The notes under the pieces are model-generated. The model saw only the letters and a program-made list of their open reading frames with translations, was not told the origin of the DNA and searched no databases. Of a stretch of DNA of 64,000 nt, positions 60,407 through 64,000 are shown one piece after another. Numbering within the stretch: the stretch's first letter is position 1; each line of letters starts with the position of its first letter. The translations under genes and the position numbers were made by a program. Source of the stretch: Protula sp. h YS-2021 (lineage: Eukaryota > Annelida > Polychaeta > Sabellida > Serpulidae); the NCBI GenBank assembly GCA_949752745.1, contig OX457026.1, positions 27,342,116 through 27,406,115 on the forward strand, read 5' to 3'.

Positions 60407-61100
60407 ACCCAGCCGACTTTGTCGGACTGGATTAGTCGTATCACTATAAGGGGGCTTGAATGTGTGTGCGTATGGTAAACTTTTTCTTTAAAATGCTACT
60501 CCTCCTACAGTTTTACTCCAATCGTTTTGATGTTATGCAGGAATGTTTCCTGGGTGGTCCTCCACCTAGCTATTACTTTTTTTATTAACGAAGAACTGAC
60601 AAAATGGCGGCACTTTTTGTGCCCGTTTTGACCCTACTTTTAAAATGCTAGTTTTACTCCAATCGTTTAGATGTTACGCAGAGATGTTCCCCAGAGGTTC
60701 GCCTATAAGACTATTATTTTTTTCGCGGTTCGCCAAAAACTGCCGAAATGGCGGAACTTTGAAGTTTGGCAAAAACTGAAATAAATGGTAGTAAATAACT
60801 GAATTGTCAAACCATTCATTTCTCTCAGTATTTTTCAAATAGCTATAAAATTTTAATCGAAAGTTTCTTAGGTGCTTCTCCACCTGGACTTTGCTTTTTT
60901 CACAAATGACAAAAAAATGCCGAAATGTCGGTAAATACGTGAATCGTCAAAATCCAACCTCTCCAACATCCCTTTTCGGGTAGCTTCCACCCGGAAAAAT
61001 ACAGTTCTTCATTTTTTGGCCTAATAGTATTCGTTTCAGAGTTTTTTTCTCTCTTTCCTTGTTTGGTAACTCGGCTTGGTCATGTCCTTTGACATGCTTG
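60407..61100 (+). mobile_element. CCCAGCCGA-ended dispersed repeat, copy 3 (nested)
   Basis: Starts 'acccagccgactttgtcgga' and ends 'ggtaactcggcttggt' (61080) with the hairpin 'catgtcctttgacatg'. It is the longest of the three copies and lies wholly inside the 60205-61986 foldback element, so it landed later. Confidence 0.75.
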
Positions 61101-61159
61101 TTTAATAAACCCCAAGACTTGAATCAACACTGCAGTGATGAAATACATCGCTTCTACCA

Positions 61160-61290
61160 TGGTTTCAAATACAAAATGCATGTCTGTGCTCAAATCAACT
61201 ACGGAATGCATGTCTTTACTCAAATCAACTACAGAATGCACGTCTTCACTCAAATCGAATACAAAATACATGTCTTTACTCAAATCAAAA
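61160..61290. repeat. 30-bp minisatellite, four to five copies
   Basis: The unit is 'tgcatgtctttactcaaatc' plus 'aactacagaa'. Open on both strands because of the period. Confidence 0.85.
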
Positions 61291-61439
61291 CAAACGCATC
61301 ATGGTCAAATAGAGTTCTAACAATGTTTCAAATACAGAAACACATGTCTTTACTGAAAGTAAATGCTCATATGAGGGACTCACGAGTGATTTTAGCTTTT
61401 TTGCAATTCGAGATGGAAGCAAAGGTCTCAATATGTAAT

Positions 61440-61860
61440 TCCATCTCCGGCAAATGACACCAAATGTCACCTTGGGTTAGTGAGTTCACGAATTGCAATT
61501 CAAGATGAAAAAGGACGCACTAAGGTCGAAATTATCTATGACAGGCTCAGTTCATGTGAGCGTGTTTTCCTTCCATTTTTTGCCGTTTAACTTTGTTCGA
61601 CTTCCATTACCCATATTATCTAACTAATGTTTAGGAAATTTGTGAAATAAAACACCCCAATTCCATCTCCGGCAAATGACACCAAATGTCACCTTGGGTG
61701 AGTGAGTTCACGAATTGCAATTCAAGATGAAAAAGGACTCACCAAGGTCGAAATAATCTATGACAAGCTAAGTTTTTTGCCGTTTAACTTTGTTTGACTT
61801 CCATTACGCATAATTACTGACTGATGTTAAGGAAATTTGTGAAAGAAAACACCCTTGAAA
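61440..61860. repeat. 222-bp tandem duplication
   Basis: 'ccatctccggcaaatgacac' starts at 61441 and 61663; both copies continue through 'aattgcaattcaagatgaaa' to 'ggaaatttgtgaaa'. The second copy is shorter by internal deletion. Confidence 0.85.
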
Positions 61861-61989
61861 ACAGTAAATACATGAAATTCCTGAAGATTTTAGGAATTTC
61901 GCGTAATTCCTGGCTCCGACAGTTCACGTAATTACTAAAAGTTTTAGGAATTACGTGAATTTACTGATTACACAAATTTACTATAACAT

Positions 61990-63675
61990 ATATATACATA
62001 TAAACTTCATGTGTTTACAAAAAAAAGTGCATAAAGTCTATTTTGCTTTTTTTTGATAAAGTTTAACAATGTAATAGAATTCACAAGTTAATGTGGTTTT
62101 ATTTATATCCAACTAACAAAATGGTGGCATCAAGGAGGTCAGCTCTCAGCCGTACATACAAGTTAAAAATATATGATGTGGTTAAGGCCTTGATGCCACA
62201 ATTCATCTGCCTGGAACTGATAGTTCTACATGAGTGGTTGAAAAGTACAGACGCACGAACAGATTCATCAAAAGCTTCGCTCTGTGTTCTGCCAAAAACA
62301 AGGTCTTTAAATTCTCAATACTTAGAATTCGAAACATTTAATGTTTTGTGTCACATGTAAATAATATGCAAAACAAGAAGAGATTTACAGTGGGACTTCT
62401 TTTATATTACCGTCTACTAAATACACATTCAGTAGTAAGTGTGCCGAAATAGTTTCATATAACCACGAGAAAGTGAAACACGAAATTTCAAATCCCCGCA
62501 CTTATGGTGCTTGTAGTTTCGTGCCTCTGCATTGTAGAGGCATTCGGGTCCAGGTTAGGTGTAGCTCCAAGAAGAGGCCTGCCACTGAAGTTCGACGTTC
62601 CGTATCAAATTCTTGCTATATAACGATATGCAAGTCAACTGTGCTCGCTTTGAGGCACCGCTCTGGCGATTTTGTGCGGAATTCAATGACACACAAGTCT
62701 TTATTGGCATTTGCCAAAGGCTCTCAATGTACAACGGCAATGACATAAAACTTCTGCGTTACGTTTTTTTTTTAAGAAAAGAATACGGAAATAGCCAAAA
62801 TCTCCCGCAATAAATGACATTTGTTCACATGCAGGGAGCATGGTGTATGACGTGAAAAAGTGATAGTAAATTTTATAATTATTCACCAAAAACTTTTGAA
62901 TTGATACTTCAAAAATATCTAATTCTGCATCTATCAATTATCTGAGTATATATTTTACAGACAATCATTTATCCCTTTATTTATCCCTTCGGTCACATGA
63001 CATTTAAAGCCCAGAAAGTAAACAGACATTTCATAGGTGAGTGAGAAAGCTGATTTTTCTGCACTTTAACAAAGAAATAAAAGATATGCAGCCCATTAAA
63101 AATTGTACCTGTTTTGCAAAAAGGGTATTTTGTGCATGAACTTACTGTAAATATTTTAATAATAGGGACTTGTATGCAGGATTCGTACCTCAGAACATGT
63201 GAAGTTGACCCCTATTAGCAGAAGGATGTAAGGTTATGTAGCTCTGTAAGGTAAGGTGGAGCGTCCGAAGACATTGGCCAAACGTGGTTGGTAAAGTTGC
63301 TTATTTATCGCGTATGTATGTCACTGCCCTGCATCGTGCGCGGACAAAAACAAATTTAATCCCAATGATAAATCAGTGGAATTATCAATCTTGTCGCCAC
63401 TGGAAGAGAGCTACTGTAGAATAGTTCCAGCGGACCTTTTCCATCTTCCTGGGGCAGAAAGGGTCACAGTTCGTGGAATAGAAATGACCACTGATCCCAA
63501 CTTTCTAGACTCTGGATCCTTCGGTGCACGTTCCAGGACACCGAGGTGCAAACTAGCAGGCCTCTTCTTTAAAAGCACACTGCAAAATTATCCTGGCGCA
63601 ATATTTTCGGCCTCGGTGAAAATCCCAAACTTGAGTAAACAGTGGTTTTGCAACTGCAGATCCACTGTTTTTTGT
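61990..63675. other. Unassigned stretch with two weak open frames
   Basis: Plus-strand frames at 62091-62360 (89 codons) and 63376-63687 (103 codons; includes SYCRIVPADLFHLPGAERVT) have no recognised domain. The second looks somewhat protein-like and stops at the edge of the SINE insertion. Confidence 0.3.
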
Positions 63676-63689
63676 GGGAGAGAATGAGT

Positions 63690-63916
63690 TGGTTTGGTTT
63701 GGTTTATTGGTGTTTTAAGTCCCTTTCAGCGATCTCAGCGCTATATCAGGACTACCCTGCCACATTATACTGAAATGGGCCATTCCAGTTTGAATCCCTA
63801 GGGGGATCATAACTGAGTGCACAGCTGATAGGCACGAGCAGGATTCGAACCCGTACCGGCTATACACCCTAGATCTGAAGACCAGCGCTCTACCAACTGA
63901 GCTACCCGCCCCCCTT
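63690..63916 (-). mobile_element. tRNA-derived SINE with 11-bp target duplication
   Basis: On the minus strand the head reads 'gggtagctcagttggtagag' (A box) and 'gggttcgaatcctgc' (B box), the internal RNA polymerase III promoter of a tRNA-derived SINE. The tail ends 'aataaaccaaaccaaacc'. 'agagaatgagt' flanks both sides (63679-63689, 63917-63927). The tRNA-like head has a mismatched anticodon stem, so it is not a tRNA gene. Confidence 0.92.
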
Positions 63917-64000
63917 AGAGAATGAGTGATTCTATGTCATGATATCAAGCAAACACTCGAGAAAGTATTTGACAGAGGGCTTCAAAGCTTTGTCGACCAT

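Larger units (their letters stand above)
60205..61986. mobile_element. 1.78-kb foldback element with ~130-bp inverted repeats
   Basis: The left arm (60205-60335) starts 'ttacagtaaatctgggtaat' and contains the hairpin 'cctaaaacttttagg'. The right arm (61861-61986) is its mirror ('ttactgattacacaaattta'). Both sides run into TA-rich sequence. Inside lie the CCCAGCCGA repeat (60407-61100), a 30-bp minisatellite and a 222-bp duplication. No transposase. Confidence 0.8.

Noticed and set aside
63840..63914. A tRNA gene
   Set aside because: The boxes belong to a SINE head with a mismatched anticodon stem, a SINE body, tail and target duplication.

Overview
The window is nuclear DNA of a metazoan. 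It has spliced coding exons with GT-AG borders, long introns, microsatellites, a tRNA-derived SINE with target-site duplications, and many small non-autonomous inverted-repeat elements. The two recognisable genes (ANKMY1-like and TXNDC16-like) are animal genes. The repeat style (SINE tail of TTTGG repeats, GGAC runs, many minisatellites, poly-G/C tracts) suggests a marine invertebrate, possibly a lophotrochozoan such as a mollusc; this is an inference. There is no bacterial, plasmid or viral gene organisation.

Layout. 1-5600: repeat-rich DNA (a GATATC/GAGATC-rich block, a ~110-140 bp tandem array, an ATT microsatellite, a 204-bp MITE). About 5614-6420 (+): one large ankyrin-repeat exon matching ANKMY1, with no other ANKMY1 exon recognised nearby. 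6450-22900: mostly non-coding, with copies of a CCCAGCCGA-ended repeat, a 2.95-kb array of an 18-bp unit carrying TCACGTGA, and a 24-bp minisatellite. 22952-47360 (-): a multi-exon gene for a large multi-thioredoxin-fold protein. I reconstructed 19 exons (2609 nt, 868 complete codons plus a stop and two leading bases) and the reading frame is kept at all 18 junctions. Its best match is TXNDC16/ERp90; the N-terminus is missing and may lie upstream. Its introns carry minisatellites, nested MITEs and a tandemly duplicated exon start. 48190-52600: a 178-bp satellite followed by about 50 copies of a 51-bp unit. 52600-64000: possible further upstream exons, a decayed ORF region, a pogo/Tigger-like MITE, a 1.78-kb foldback element with another repeat nested inside, and a SINE.

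The most unusual theme is structural. Three separate elements (12361-15944, 37553-38999, 49150-52560) carry inverted sets of short repeated words at their two ends (GACAACTGATCCCAC, CCAACTCATCCCA, CTTATGTGGTGG) around an interior that in two cases is a large minisatellite. They look like one architectural class of non-autonomous mobile element with unrelated word sequences. No transposase or other autonomous partner is visible. The genes show no sign of working together beyond co-location.
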